Assembly: GCA_903901045.1 (NCBI GenBank)
Contig: CAIUPP010000010.1
Coordinates: 100,742-164,741, forward strand
Direction: 5' to 3'
Length of the DNA: 64,000 nt
Source of the DNA: an uncultured Planctomycetota bacterium
Lineage (GTDB): Bacteria; Planctomycetota; Brocadiia; CAIUPP01
Numbering within the stretch: position 1 is the stretch's first letter; each line of letters starts with the position of its first letter. The notes under the pieces are model-generated. The model ran no database searches. It saw nothing but the letters and a program-made list of their open reading frames with translations, and had not been told where the DNA came from. The translations under genes were made by a program, and so were the position numbers. This document shows positions 26,710-35,739 of the stretch, one piece after another.

Positions 26710-29412
26710 TCACCGGCTGGCCGCAGAATCCGTCGTTGCCGTCGCCCGTTTTGCCAACGGCGCGATCTGACCATCCCAGTGTGCACGGATCTTCTCCCAG
26801 TCGAAGCTGACGTTCTTCGGCGGCACGGAGAGGCGATACGAACCGTACCCGTCATTCTCGAAGAGATCGGCCTTCGAGTCCGACAAGAGGCGCTGCACCT
26901 CCTTCCTGGCGTTCGAGATGGCCTGGCGCGGATATTCCCCGAACTCTTCGCCCCGAATCCAGCCGGCGCCGTCATCGGTCAACTGGATCGCCAGACGGAG
27001 CAGTAATGCGAACGTCTTGTTCGTGATGTCGTGCGCCACGCCGTTGACCACGATCACGGTGTTGCGCTTATTTACCCCCGCGTCGAAATGGAACCGGTCA
27101 TTGCAGATGAACAACCGCTTCGGGCCGGCCTGCTCGGCTTGGAGTTGCGGAGCATCCTGACTCGCACCGGAGTCGGGTGCCGGGGTTTCCGGCGCCGCGA
27201 GAGAAGAAACGAATTCCCGCACGCTGCGCCCCATCACCTTGCCGAGCACCTGATTGAGCGACTCCTGCGTGGCGCACTGGACGGCCTTGAGATCGGCAAT
27301 ATCAGCGCCCACGAGCTTCAGGACGTGCGTCCGGCCAAACCCCCGCACGCGGATACGACAGAGCGGCACACCGGCGGATGGCACGCCTCTTTCCAAGCGC
27401 TGGGCGAGGTCCTGGAGAAACTCCACCTGCTCCTTGGTGAACCCCAGCAGGTTCGCGATGGAGGCGGCCGCGTCACAGAGCCAGCTGAGCACCTCGCCAG
27501 CGCCGCGGATCGTGCCGGCAAGGCTGCGGTACTCTTCCTCGATATCCTTCGCGGCGTGCCCTTCCACCCAGTCCGAAAGCATCAGGGCCACTTTCATCGG
27601 CTTGACCTGTTCGTAGAGCTGGAGGTTTCGGTCAAGAATCGTCTGGCCGAAGGATTCCACCGCCTTGCGCTGGAGCTTCGAGACGAGCTTCGCGGGATAC
27701 TCGGCGCCGTTGTATTCCGCCGTGGACATGTTCAGGTGCAGGCGGCGCGCCTCCGTGGTCCGGCAGAGGGCGTAAATGACCGCCACCTCCTCCAGGGAAG
27801 CTCCCCCCATCGATTCCAGCCACCGGTGAAGCTCGTACCCGGACTGGGCCATGATGCCCTTGGCGGCGCAGCGTTGGCCCAGCTTCGTGACGGCCAGACC
27901 TTCCGGGCCGTCGGTGATCACGCCGTACTTCACGCAGCGCTGGACGGCGTCGTCAATCTTCTGTCCGAATGCCTCCGACCGTTCGGACAGCACGCGCTCG
28001 TGCGTGACGCCGGTGTAGGTTTGGGAGAGGAACCGCGCCACTTCATTCCGGTTCCAGGCGGTGTTTGACGCGACGAGATTCATGACCGTGGTCGCCAAAT
28101 CGCCGCCCGACAGTTTCGGCTCGATGGGTTCGAGTTCGGCGTCGAAGTAGCAGTGCGTGAACTGCATCTGATGCAGCGGCGCCGTGGCCACAAGGATGGA
28201 GCGCCCGAAGTCGGCCTCCAGCGAGAGCCGGCCTGCGCGCCCCCCCATGTTGTCATACTCAGCCTTGGTCATGTTCCGCTTGTACGGGTGCCCTTTGCCA
28301 TCCGGGTCATCCCAGAGCTCCGGCTCCAGGAAGACGTTCTTGACCGGGAGGTTCACGCCGACGGCGAGGGTCGGGGTGGCGCAGATGATCCGGATGCCCC
28401 CCAGGCGGAAATGGCGCTCGACCACCGAGCGTTCCTCGACGCACAGGTCGGCGTTGTGGAAGGCGATGCCGCTCTGAAGGCACTCCATGAGCATGTCGCG
28501 TGACCGGGTTTCCTCGAGGGAACGAAGTTCCTCGATGGCCTCGACCGCCGGCTTCCCGCCGTGCTCTTCGGCGGCGCCGCAGGCCATGGCGCGGGTGCTG
28601 TTCTTGTCGGAAAGGAAGATCAGGGACTGTTCCCCCTGCGCGGCCAGGCCCAGGGCGCAGGACATCATGATGCGCCCGGCAGGACCTTCCGTGTCGCCGG
28701 GGAGCGGTTCGGTCCCGGGATTGTGGGTATTATAGGTCTGGTAGTCGAACCGCCCCTGATACAAAATCCCCCGGCGCAACTCCACGGGTCGCTCGTAATG
28801 CTCGAGGAACCGCGCGCCCAGCCAGCGCGAGAGCAGGTCATTGTTGCGCAGGACCGCCGACAGGCCGATGAACTGCATCGGCAGCCTCGACAGGCGCAGG
28901 CGCGTCAGGAGGATCTCCAGATCAGCCCCGCGTTCCCGGTCGGCGAGCATCTGAATCTCGTCGGCGACCACGAGTTTGATGCCCTGGAAGGCGCTCGGCT
29001 TGCGGTTGAGGATCTGCTGCATCTTCTCGTAGACCACCACAGCGATCTCGAACTTCTGCTCCTCGATGGCCCGGTCGTACTCGCGGTAGTCGCGCGTGGA
29101 AATCACCACCCGGGCCCCGCCGGGCCCGTAGCGGTCGCGGAAGGTCTCGAACTTCTCCGTGGCCAGGGCTTTGAGTGGCACCAGATACACGGCCTTGCCC
29201 TTCTGGCTGACGACGTTGGCCGTGGCCATCTCGCCAATGAAGGTCTTCCCGGACGACGTGGGTGCGCTCACCAGGAGGCTGTCCCCGCCGAAAAGGTTGT
29301 AGCGCTGGACGGCGATCTGCTGGATGGGCAGCAGCGGATCGTGACCCAAAGCGCGCCAGAGATCGATCAGAACCGGCGAGATGCCATACTTTGACAATTC
29401 TGCGACATGCAT
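26710..29412 (-). CDS. Ski2/Hel308-like DEAD-box helicase with C-terminal winged-helix
   Basis: 900 residues from the ATG at 29412 (GGGAGG upstream). Walker A SAPTSSGKTF lies at about 49-58, the DEIQ box at 151-154, GLSAVL as motif III, CATPTLAVGVNLP in domain 2, and MGGRAGRL as motif VI. This matches Ski2-like superfamily 2 helicases such as Hel308. The last 130 residues (VIVVNGVAHDITNKTFALLL ... GYGSYRLSV) look like an OmpR-type winged-helix DNA-binding domain, an unusual fusion. No nuclease domain was seen. Neighbouring toxin-antitoxin genes suggest a defence or maintenance island (inference). Its 3' end is duplicated at 24491-24574. Confidence 0.87.
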   Translation of the reverse strand: MHVAELSKYGISPVLIDLWRALGHDPLLPIQQIAVQRYNLFGGDSLLVSAPTSSGKTFIGEMATANVVSQKGKAVYLVPLKALATEKFETFRDRYGPGGARVVISTRDYREYDRAIEEQKFEIAVVVYEKMQQILNRKPSAFQGIKLVVADEIQMLADRERGADLEILLTRLRLSRLPMQFIGLSAVLRNNDLLSRWLGARFLEHYERPVELRRGILYQGRFDYQTYNTHNPGTEPLPGDTEGPAGRIMMSCALGLAAQGEQSLIFLSDKNSTRAMACGAAEEHGGKPAVEAIEELRSLEETRSRDMLMECLQSGIAFHNADLCVEERSVVERHFRLGGIRIICATPTLAVGVNLPVKNVFLEPELWDDPDGKGHPYKRNMTKAEYDNMGGRAGRLSLEADFGRSILVATAPLHQMQFTHCYFDAELEPIEPKLSGGDLATTVMNLVASNTAWNRNEVARFLSQTYTGVTHERVLSERSEAFGQKIDDAVQRCVKYGVITDGPEGLAVTKLGQRCAAKGIMAQSGYELHRWLESMGGASLEEVAVIYALCRTTEARRLHLNMSTAEYNGAEYPAKLVSKLQRKAVESFGQTILDRNLQLYEQVKPMKVALMLSDWVEGHAAKDIEEEYRSLAGTIRGAGEVLSWLCDAAASIANLLGFTKEQVEFLQDLAQRLERGVPSAGVPLCRIRVRGFGRTHVLKLVGADIADLKAVQCATQESLNQVLGKVMGRSVREFVSSLAAPETPAPDSGASQDAPQLQAEQAGPKRLFICNDRFHFDAGVNKRNTVIVVNGVAHDITNKTFALLLRLAIQLTDDGAGWIRGEEFGEYPRQAISNARKEVQRLLSDSKADLFENDGYGSYRLSVPPKNVSFDWEKIRAHWDGQIAPLAKRATATTDSAASR

Positions 29413-29460
29413 GGGTGTTCCTCCCTTGGGTGTGTCATCGGCCAAAAGAAAAAGGCCCAA

Positions 29461-29888
29461 CTCCCATGCAGCCCGAAGGCTCGGAAGTGGACCCTAATTC
29501 GCCACGCCGGCGGTAAAGGTATCTCTATCCTTTAGGAATCGTTTTCGCGGCAGCTCCCCCCTGCTCCTCCTTCTTCATAAGAACTCATGGCCTCGTCAAG
29601 CACACCTAAAATATACCTAACATATCCCGCATTGTCAAACTCTCGAAATTGTCTCCATCGGCCCAAACACACATCTCATCGTGAATCACGCGCTTCTGCA
29701 ACCGCGACTTTGCCCGTCGCTATTTCTTCAAGTCGCTCGACCAGTTCGATGTGCTCACCGCCGTGGCTGGCGGGTATGACGGGTGGAGGACGATAAATAG
29801 TCGGGGCGTTGACATCTTAACTGGTATTTCCTAAACACCTCCCCAATGTGCGGCAGGTAGTGGGAAGTAAGAGCGGATGGGAAGAGCA
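29461..29888. other. Gap upstream of the helicase
   Basis: Lower-GC stretch of about 430 bases with no supported gene. Promoters for the helicase on the minus strand are expected here; no confident elements were identified. Confidence 0.4.
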
Positions 29889-29915
29889 GAGAAAAGGTGT
29901 CTTACACCTTTTCTC
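29889..29915 (-). terminator. Hairpin after the SBBP-repeat gene
   Basis: A 12-bp perfect stem (29889-29900 with 29904-29915) and a three-base loop, GAGAAAAGGTGT / ACACCTTTTCTC, 24 bases after the stop of the minus-strand gene. The T-rich arm fits an intrinsic terminator. Confidence 0.72.
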
Positions 29916-29938
29916 CGCCGCGCCTCGTGCATGCGCTC

Positions 29939-32236
29939 TTACTCGTCCACCTGCACGGTAACGAACCACTGGGCGCTGACCGCAGAAGACCCCTTGCCGT
30001 AGGTTGCCGTAAGGGTGCACTGCTCATTTTCAGCGACCACCTTGGTCGTCAGCAGACCGGTCTTGCCCATTTTCGCGTAGTTTGCCGGCAGACATTTCCA
30101 CTTCACCAGCGCCGTCACGTCCTTGTCCGGTCCGAAATCGCAATGCGCAGTGCAGGTGTATTGCTGCGGCGCGGAGCCGCCGACCGGCTCCGTCGGCCCG
30201 GTAATTTCGAGGCTGGCCACCCTGCCGATGGCGAAGTCGTTTTCGCTCGTGTCCGTCACCACCCCGTCGAGCGTGCCGATTCGTATCCGATAATTATCTC
30301 CGTCCGCGTAGACCGCTTGGGTCTTGGAACTCCACTTGCCGACGGTCCACTTGAACGACCCGGTGTTCGCAGCGCCGGCGCTGAGCGTCCACGTGGTCGC
30401 GCCTCCCTGCACCAGTTCGATCTTCACCTTCGCATTCTTGGCGAGGCCGCTTGAGGCCCATTGAATCACGCCGCTCTGCCCGGGTTCGAGGCTGACTCCT
30501 GCGGCGCTTGGATAGGTAAGCTTCAGGCCGTCGAGCGCGTAGTAGATCGTCGCCGTTGTATCAGCCGTCATCGTAAATGTGGCGGGGTTGGAGTGAACCT
30601 GCGTTCCGACCATCCAGTTGGCGGAGTGCCAATCGGTGGGCGACCCGGGCACTGAACTGGGGGCTGTCAGCGTGACCTCCGTCCCCTCTTCAATCTCGGC
30701 GGTGTAGCTCGTCGACCCTGAAGCCGCATCGGGGACGCCTGCGATGGCCACGTCGCTGACCGGGTTGGACATCACGGTCAGAGTGTGCGTGGCCACTGAT
30801 CCGTACTTCGCAAGGAAGTCTCCGGTGGGAAGAACCACCTGCCGCGCCCCCTCACCGAACGTCGTCGATCCCGCGAGAATGCCGGTCACCACCACGGTGC
30901 CGTCCGAGAACGCGCCGGCGCCAAGCCCATATCTGCTGGTGGAACCGTTGCCAACGGCCTGCTTGGCCCACAGCAGTGCGCCGGTGGTATCGTATACCGC
31001 CACGAAGAGATTGTAGCCGCCTGGGGAGGTAAGGGTCACTTGCTGGTCTCCCTCTCCAAACGTCGCGCATCCGGTATAGTAACCCGTCGTGACAGCTCCC
31101 CCGTCCGAGAACGCGGCGCAGGCGAGGCCCTCATCTGCCACAGTCGCGCCTCCGCGTTTGGCCCAGGCGAGCGTGCCATTCGAGTTGTACTGTGCCACGA
31201 AGGCGTCCATGTCGCCGGCAGAAATGAGATCGGTCTGGTTTGTCTCACCAGCGCCGAACCGCGCCGTCCCGGTGAAGGTCCCCGATATGACCGCACCCCC
31301 GCCCGTAAACGAAGCCGCCCCGTATGCCAAGTCAGTTCCTGTTCCGCCCGCCCTCTTCGCCCACACCAGCGAGCCGGCGGAGTCGTACTTCGCCACGAAG
31401 ATATCGTTCGCGCCGACGGAGGTGATTGTGACCGGCTCTTCCGCCAGGTCGAACGTTGCCGTGCCGCTGAAGTAGCCGGAGATTACGACGCTTCCGTCCG
31501 CGTATGCGCCGACGCCGAACCCCTGGTCGCCACCCGTCCCCCCGGCGCTGCGTGTCCAGGAAAGCGAACCATCGGCGGCGTATTTCGCGACGAAGATGTC
31601 TTCAGCCCCGGCGCTGGTAAGTGTGACCTGATTGTCCCCTTCGCCGAATATCGCCGAGCCTTGGAAATAGCCCGTGACGACCGCGCCGCCGTCCGCGAGG
31701 GAGGCGACGGCAAGGCCGTAGTCATACTGCGTGCCGCCGCCCACTTTGGCCCAGGCGACCGTACCGTCGGCGTTGAGCTTCGCCACGAACATGTCCCGTT
31801 GGCCAGCCGTCGTCAGCGTAGTCTGTGTCGCCAGGCCCCGGTCGAACGTGATTGTGCTGTCAAAGTTCCCTGTGACGACCGCGCCGCCGCCCGCGTACGC
31901 CGCGACGCCGCTGGCGTCGGCGATTCCTTCATCGCCGGCCTGCTTGGCCCACAAGAGCGCACCATTTGTGTCGTACTTGGCCACGAATGCATCAATGGTG
32001 CCCACAGCGACCAGAACGACCTGCTGTTCCCCTTCGCCGAATGTTGCCGAACCGCCAAAAGCGCCGGCCATCACGGAGCTGCCGTTGGAGTACGCAGAGA
32101 CGGCCTCAGCCCGGTCAAAGGAGCCGCCCCCCGCGTGTTTGGCCCACAGAAGCTGGCCCGCCGCTTGCGCCGCCTGCGGAACCACGAGAACGAGCGCGAC
32201 CAACAGCAAAGCAAGGGGGATTAGCGACTTGCCCAC
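29939..32236 (-). CDS. Secreted SBBP-type propeller protein with shared C-terminal domains
   Basis: 765 residues from a GTG at 32236 with AGGAGG upstream. A signal peptide (LIPLALLLVALVLVVPQAAQA) is followed by about seven repeats of 65-70 residues, each starting (L/V)xWAK(x)AGG and containing a FVAKYDxxGxL strand, the SBBP beta-propeller pattern. After a short VSDVAIAG linker with a TYT.EI region come an Ig-like domain (GVIQWASSGLAKNAKVKI) and a final domain (DVTALVKWKCL). These last two match the C-terminal half of the RCC1 protein at 22131-23897. Likely exported and displayed or secreted; ligand unknown. Confidence 0.87.
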   Translation of the reverse strand: MGKSLIPLALLLVALVLVVPQAAQAAGQLLWAKHAGGGSFDRAEAVSAYSNGSSVMAGAFGGSATFGEGEQQVVLVAVGTIDAFVAKYDTNGALLWAKQAGDEGIADASGVAAYAGGGAVVTGNFDSTITFDRGLATQTTLTTAGQRDMFVAKLNADGTVAWAKVGGGTQYDYGLAVASLADGGAVVTGYFQGSAIFGEGDNQVTLTSAGAEDIFVAKYAADGSLSWTRSAGGTGGDQGFGVGAYADGSVVISGYFSGTATFDLAEEPVTITSVGANDIFVAKYDSAGSLVWAKRAGGTGTDLAYGAASFTGGGAVISGTFTGTARFGAGETNQTDLISAGDMDAFVAQYNSNGTLAWAKRGGATVADEGLACAAFSDGGAVTTGYYTGCATFGEGDQQVTLTSPGGYNLFVAVYDTTGALLWAKQAVGNGSTSRYGLGAGAFSDGTVVVTGILAGSTTFGEGARQVVLPTGDFLAKYGSVATHTLTVMSNPVSDVAIAGVPDAASGSTSYTAEIEEGTEVTLTAPSSVPGSPTDWHSANWMVGTQVHSNPATFTMTADTTATIYYALDGLKLTYPSAAGVSLEPGQSGVIQWASSGLAKNAKVKIELVQGGATTWTLSAGAANTGSFKWTVGKWSSKTQAVYADGDNYRIRIGTLDGVVTDTSENDFAIGRVASLEITGPTEPVGGSAPQQYTCTAHCDFGPDKDVTALVKWKCLPANYAKMGKTGLLTTKVVAENEQCTLTATYGKGSSAVSAQWFVTVQVDE

Positions 32237-32318
32237 AGCCAGGCCTCCTAATGTTCAGCCATGATGTTCCCGAAGCAGTCCAGCCCATTGCGACTTTTTT
32301 CGATAGTGCGGCGAATGT

Positions 32319-32759
32319 CTAGTCACAACCTTTTGGACCTAGCAGAGTGCCCACGGAAAGAGTCCAGTATTGCGGTTTGTCTGTGACGTCTATGAGCACA
32401 GGGTGCCACTGCCATCCTTTCACAAGCGGTTTAATGATGTAGCGTCGAGTTGCTTGGAGCGTGACGTTAAGTTGCTGTCTGCAGACTGAATATTGCCCGC
32501 CGGATTTGTATGAAATCTCAAGATTGTGGTCCCCCGCAGGCAGCGTAATTTCATATTCTGTTGTGAATAGCCCCGGCCCACTTGGATTGATCTCTAACCC
32601 ATCCATGGCGTCAATTCGGTGAATTATTATATAGGCTACCGGCTTTATTGTAGCCACCTCGGCTGCAGGTAGCGGACTTCCCGAGTACCCGCGCATGTAT
32701 ATCGGAGTTGCTGCGCATCCAGATAGTGTACAAACGAGAATGGCGATCCACTTTGACAT
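32319..32759 (-). CDS. Putative lipoprotein of unknown function
   Basis: About 146 residues. The N-terminus MSKWIAILVCTLSGCAATP is a signal peptide with lipobox LSGC. The rest has a PEGA-like beta pattern (ITLPAGDHNLEISYKSGG...) suggesting an extracellular beta-sandwich. The frame opens at 32792, but the ATG at 32759 puts the signal at the start. It follows a gap behind the SBBP gene and has no obvious operon partner. Confidence 0.65.
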   Translation of the reverse strand: MSKWIAILVCTLSGCAATPIYMRGYSGSPLPAAEVATIKPVAYIIIHRIDAMDGLEINPSGPGLFTTEYEITLPAGDHNLEISYKSGGQYSVCRQQLNVTLQATRRYIIKPLVKGWQWHPVLIDVTDKPQYWTLSVGTLLGPKGCD

Positions 32760-33046
32760 TTCAAACCCCAAGTTCAAGTAATGTGATAACAAACACCGTA
32801 ATCATGAGAGATGCCTTACCCGGAATTTCCCAGATAACCGGCAGCCCACGACCCCCGTGGATCTTCTCGCCGATATCTTATCGTTACACGAACGCAAGGA
32901 CAAGCTGAATCCTCGTCTCAGCGGGTGACGCGGCCTTCCGGAGCGACAATTTTGGCGATTTCGAGGCGCAGAGGTGCGTCTTCCCATGACCAGGGCAGAG
33001 TTCATCCGCCGTTCTTGTGTTCCAGGTCATTGCGTGTCCGCCGCCG

Positions 33047-33190
33047 TCATCCCGGTACCAATGTCGGCTCTCTGAGTCGTCGAATCCGTTCAAGGATCGC
33101 CCGGAACAACTTCCGAGGAACGGCTAGCCCCGCGTCGCTGGTCACCTTCGAGCCGTGGAATTCGAGCTTGAGGCCGCTGTCAAAACTCAC
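33047..33190 (-). pseudogene. Internally deleted IS1380-family transposase
   Basis: One frame reads the family's N-terminus (LEFHGSKVTSDAGL) and then directly the typical C-terminus (RKLFRAILERIRRL) before a TGA. The catalytic middle is missing. GTG at 33190 could start it. This looks like a deletion derivative of a whole element; the stretch around it (32793-33356) holds no other supported gene, and terminal repeats were not identified. Confidence 0.65.
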
Positions 33191-33356
33191 CCGCACAGCC
33201 CCTTATCGCCCTTCACTCATTGCCATCTGCGGATTTCCTGTCTCTGACAGAGAGAAAAGCCTTTATCCATGCGCTCCAACGATGGCTCATTATGCTCGAA
33301 ATCCATTCTCATTCAGGAAATCTGGGCTTATAACCGCATAACCGGTTGACCTGTGC

Positions 33357-33383
33357 AACGGACATGTCCGTTACACGTCCGTT
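33357..33383. promoter_or_regulatory. Palindromic operator-like site upstream of the phage early region
   Basis: A 16-bp perfect palindrome AACGGACATGTCCGTT (33357-33372) followed by a third half-site GTCCGTT at 33377-33383. It lies about 90 bases ahead of the first plus-strand phage gene, and a TTGACC at 33346-33351 precedes it. A repressor site is likely; the protein is unknown. Confidence 0.5.
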
Positions 33384-33470
33384 GTAGGTTTCCCCGTTTT
33401 TCTGTGCCAAGATACCCACGGCGATACGGGAAGGACGCACACCAGGGACCTCTACGGAAACGGGAAAAGG

Positions 33471-33800
33471 ATGCCGCAGTCAGTGGCCAAAGCGCAGCTC
33501 ACCGCGGGTCTGAAGCGCCTGGTGGAGTGGATGCAGCGCATCTACTTCGGGCGCGTCGAAGGACTCCCCGTGCGGTGTGGGCAGCCGGTGTTCGATCCCC
33601 CCCCGCGCATCGTCCGGGAAATACGGCTCGGGGGGGAGCGCGGGCCGCACCCGATGCTCAATAGCGAGGACTTTGTCCTGCGGTCGGAGGTGCAGCAGTT
33701 GTTCGCGGAAATGGAGCGCATCGGGGAAGGCATGATCCTGCTGATTGAGGTGCGCTACGGATTGCCGGCGCGAATGGTCTTTGAGGAGGAGATGAAATGA
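33471..33800 (+). CDS. Hypothetical protein, first gene of the phage plus-strand run
   Basis: 109 residues. Predicted N-terminal helix (LTAGLKRLVEWMQRIYFGRV), then the VRCGQPVFDPPPRIVREIRLG block and an acidic helical C-terminus (LFAEMERIGEGMILLIEVRYGLP). No family recognised. The reading frame shows normal phage codon use, and the hairpin at 33876-33925 sits after it. The ATG at 33471 is very close to a GGGAAAAGG, so a downstream start is possible. Confidence 0.55.
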   Translation: MPQSVAKAQLTAGLKRLVEWMQRIYFGRVEGLPVRCGQPVFDPPPRIVREIRLGGERGPHPMLNSEDFVLRSEVQQLFAEMERIGEGMILLIEVRYGLPARMVFEEEMK

Positions 33801-33875
33801 CGTAACCCCGCCGTAGTTGGGCTGACGCATCGTACCGTCGCACCGGACGCTAGACATCTGACTGACCACAAAGTG

Positions 33876-33925
33876 GAGGCAGTTGTGAGCGCCGCCGAAA
33901 TGGCGAGCTCGCACTGCCTCTTTTT
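33876..33925 (+). terminator. Intrinsic terminator
   Basis: GAGGCAGT (33876-33883) pairs with ACTGCCTC (33913-33920), with further pairing inside, and is followed by five T. It separates the first phage ORF from the sigma-like gene. Confidence 0.7.
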
Positions 33926-33976
33926 GTTTCCCGCCATCGGTTGGCGTTCACGTGCCTCCCCCACAAGGAGGCGCAC

Positions 33977-34552
33977 ATGGACGCCGATCGCACTCGGGAA
34001 CCGTTCGACGCGTACGCGGCAGAGGTGATTCGGTTCAAGGTGAGAAAGTTGGTGGGCCGGGCGGGCTTCACGGAGTCGGACCGGGAGGACCTGGAACAGG
34101 AACTGGCGCTCGATTTCCTGCGCCGGGCGCCCCACTTCAACCCCGACCGGGCCAAGCGCAGCACGTTCATAAGCTGCGTCGTGGATCACCACATCGCCGC
34201 GATCATCGAAGCGCGCCACGGTCGCACACGGGACGTACGCAGGGAGGGGCCGTCCCTGGACATAGAGGTCCCGGAGGACAGGGGGAACCCGGTCGAACGC
34301 GTCACGGATATCGACGCCGAAGCGAACCGCAGGGGGCGTTCGCCGGAGGAACTGCGCCCGCTACAGCTGGATATCCAATCCGTAATCGAAACACTGCCCC
34401 CCCAACTCCGGGAGCTTGCCGAGGATCTCAAGACGCACTCCATCTCCGAAATCGCCCGGCGGATAGGCATGTCCAGAAGGCAGGTCCAGCGCTGGGTGAA
34501 ACAGATTCGGCGGCATTTCGGCGAGGCGGGTCTGCGGAATTATCTGCGCTGA
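33977..34552 (+). CDS. Sigma-70-like (ECF-type) factor, copy 1
   Basis: 191 residues from an ATG with AAGGAGG seven bases upstream. The N-terminal half has a region-2-like pattern (LVGRAGFTESDREDLEQELALDFLRRAPHFNPDRAKRSTFI in two parts), which resembles sigma-70 region 2 with its W/F-x-TF motif; the C-terminal half holds an HTH (SISEIARRIGMSRRQVQRWVKQIRRHF) like region 4. It could redirect host RNA polymerase to phage promoters. A paralogue is encoded at 46124-46963. Family assignment rests on pattern only. Confidence 0.72.
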   Translation: MDADRTREPFDAYAAEVIRFKVRKLVGRAGFTESDREDLEQELALDFLRRAPHFNPDRAKRSTFISCVVDHHIAAIIEARHGRTRDVRREGPSLDIEVPEDRGNPVERVTDIDAEANRRGRSPEELRPLQLDIQSVIETLPPQLRELAEDLKTHSISEIARRIGMSRRQVQRWVKQIRRHFGEAGLRNYLR

Positions 34553-34623
34553 TGTCACAGGTCGCGGATTTCTCCGGTATGAAACTAATAGGCCCCATGT
34601 CACTGGTCTGAAAGGCAAATAAC

Positions 34624-35739
34624 GTGGCGCACGGATCGCAAAACCTGGTTTCTGAAGGCACCACCGCTGTGACGAAGCATTCACCCCTGCGCCTTCTGAC
34701 GCACAGCGCGATGTCCTGCGCCCGGCGCTGCCTGCGGCAGTACTTCTACCGGTACGAGCTCGCCCTGCGCAGCCGGCGCGACGCCGCGGCGCTGCGGCTG
34801 GGCGCCGCGGTCCATAAAGGTCTGGAGCTCTGGAGCAAAGGGGCCACCCCCGAGGCCGCGATCCTGGCGGCTACGGAAGGTTACGCGGTCTGTCCCGCCT
34901 GGGCCGACCTTTACGACTGGCAAATCGAGCGGGAAATCGTCGCCAACCTGCTGGCGGGTTACTTCTGGCGCTACGGCACGGACACGTTGGAGTACGTCGA
35001 GGTCGAAAAGTCATGGGAAATGCCGCTGATCAACCCCGCATCGGGGCGGGAGAGCCGCACGTACCAGCTGGCGGGCAAACGCGACGGCCTCGTGCGCGCC
35101 GGGGATGGCCGGTTATCTGTCCTCGAGCGCAAGACCACCGGCGATGACATCGGGCCGGATTCCGATTACTGGCTGCGCCTGCGCTGCGACCAGCAGATTT
35201 CCCTTTACACCCTTTCGGCCCTCCACGATGGGCATGACGTATCAGGTGTGCTCTATGACGTGCTCCGCAAACCCACCATCCGCCCGCGGCAGATCCCGCT
35301 CCTCGATGAGACCGGCCTGAAGGTCGTCGTGGATGAGCAAACCGGCGAGCGGATGTTCAACAAAGACGGCAAGCCGCGCCAGAGCGCCGGGGCGGGGATG
35401 AAGCTGGCGACGCGCCCGGAGACGCCGGACGAATTTGGCGCGCGGCTGCTGGCCGATATCGAGGAACGCCCGGACTACTACTTCCAGCGCCGCGAGGTGC
35501 CGCGCCTCGAGGACGACCTCCAAGCCTTCCGCCTGGAGTGCTGGCAGCAGGCGCAGATGCTGTCGGACTGCCGCCGCTGGGGACGATGGTTCCGAAACGT
35601 CGGCCGCAACACCTGCTCCTTCTGCGAGTACTCCAGGCTCTGCCTGCAATCGATCACCGTGGACCTGGAGGCGCCTCCGGGCGGTTTCGAGATCGTTTCA
35701 GACGTCCACCCCGAGCTTTCCGAAGGAGAGGAATCGTGA
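34624..35739 (+). CDS. PD-(D/E)XK nuclease, RecB/Cas4-like
   Basis: 371 residues from a GTG with GAAAGG eight bases upstream. N-terminal SCARRCLRQYFYRYELALR, then LRLGAAVHKGLELW (the His motif), LAGKRDGLV with the motif-II Asp, and LERKTT with the ExK of the nuclease core. The C-terminus has CSFCEYSRLC, which with a cysteine at the N-terminus fits the iron-sulphur cluster of Cas4/AddB nucleases. Phage members usually act in recombination with a Sak-type annealing ATPase, which is present four genes on. Confidence 0.85.
   Translation: MAHGSQNLVSEGTTAVTKHSPLRLLTHSAMSCARRCLRQYFYRYELALRSRRDAAALRLGAAVHKGLELWSKGATPEAAILAATEGYAVCPAWADLYDWQIEREIVANLLAGYFWRYGTDTLEYVEVEKSWEMPLINPASGRESRTYQLAGKRDGLVRAGDGRLSVLERKTTGDDIGPDSDYWLRLRCDQQISLYTLSALHDGHDVSGVLYDVLRKPTIRPRQIPLLDETGLKVVVDEQTGERMFNKDGKPRQSAGAGMKLATRPETPDEFGARLLADIEERPDYYFQRREVPRLEDDLQAFRLECWQQAQMLSDCRRWGRWFRNVGRNTCSFCEYSRLCLQSITVDLEAPPGGFEIVSDVHPELSEGEES

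Noticed and set aside
34624..35739. Genuine Cas4 of a CRISPR system
   Set aside because: No cas1, cas2 or repeats; the phage recombination neighbours explain a RecB-type nuclease.
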